A DNA stretch of 5,797 nt from Candidatus Thorarchaeota archaeon (GTDB lineage: Archaea > Asgardarchaeota > Thorarchaeia > Thorarchaeales > Thorarchaeaceae), in assembly GCA_016840965.1 (NCBI GenBank), contig JAEORI010000281.1, forward strand, positions 1-5,797, read 5' to 3'. Below, one piece after another: positions 5,690 to 5,797 of this stretch. Each line of letters begins with the position of its first letter. The stretch's first letter is position 1. The position numbers and the translations under genes are program-made. The notes beneath the pieces are model-generated. The model did no database searches and was not told the DNA's origin. It saw only the letters and a program-made list of their open reading frames with translations.

Positions 5690-5797
5690 CTATATCGTTT
5701 CCCGAGCTAGAGAAGTGAAGTTCTCACAACCATCCTCAGTTATCAAGATAACATCTGCGATTTTGACAGACCCAACACCTGCTACAAATCCAGTTGG
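5690..5797 (-). CDS. M24 family metallopeptidase-like protein (Xaa-Pro peptidase fold), C-terminal fragment
   Basis: Only the last 35 codons and the TAG stop are in the window; the gene begins beyond the right edge. The visible end, VGSVKIADVILITEDG then CENFTSL, matches the closing strands of pita-bread-fold Xaa-Pro aminopeptidases and prolidases, which typically read GGVRIEDVVLVTEDG followed by xExLT. In active enzymes the Glu of RIED is a ligand of the dinuclear metal centre. Here the same position is Ala (codon GCA, 5756-5758), suggesting a metal-free or inactive member unless another residue compensates. The match is short, so the family call is moderate. The gene converges on the carbonic anhydrase homologue with no bases between the stop codons. 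Confidence 0.65.
   Translation of the reverse strand, partial: PTGFVAGVGSVKIADVILITEDGCENFTSLARETI

Overview
The window looks like an ordinary stretch of an archaeal chromosome with moderate GC content. Four things suggest archaea. There is an archaeosine synthase (ArcS), a tRNA-modifying enzyme typical of archaea. TATA-like boxes, rather than bacterial -35/-10 pairs, sit in the gaps between genes. GTG and TTG starts carry Shine-Dalgarno sequences of the GGTG/GAGGTG type. A T-rich tract follows a stem-loop at the one clear transcript end. The lineage cannot be fixed from the sequence; an Asgard-type or other mesophilic archaeon is only a guess from base composition and gene content.

Left part (1-4019, minus strand): a two-gene operon. 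The upstream gene encodes an 882-residue superfamily 2 helicase of the MrfA/Hrq1-like (COG1205, DUF1998) group, with an added N-terminal zinc ribbon. Only 14 bases after its stop codon the arcS reading frame starts; it runs off the left edge after 452 residues, past the ArcS core motif.

Middle (4020-5089): a divergent intergenic region drives the helicase leftward and a thioredoxin (WCGPC) rightward. The thioredoxin promoter has an inverted repeat between the TATA box and the expected transcription start. After a stem-loop terminator comes a second, divergent thioredoxin with a WCQPC active site and an extra cysteine directly after the cis-proline.

Right part (5090-5797): a gamma-class carbonic anhydrase-like left-handed beta-helix protein with its own strong TATA box and Shine-Dalgarno site. 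It converges on the last 35 codons of an M24 (Xaa-Pro peptidase-like) gene on the minus strand, and the two stop codons touch. Both proteins appear to lack one conserved metal ligand: a His is Thr in the carbonic anhydrase homologue and a Glu is Ala in the M24 protein. They may be altered or inactive enzymes.

The two outermost genes are cut by the window edges. No mobile element, CRISPR array, tRNA or rRNA was seen. No intergenic stretch exceeds about 155 bases. I found no convincing multi-gene novel system; the best leads are the altered metal sites, the helicase-arcS pairing, the unusual second thioredoxin and the operator-like palindrome.
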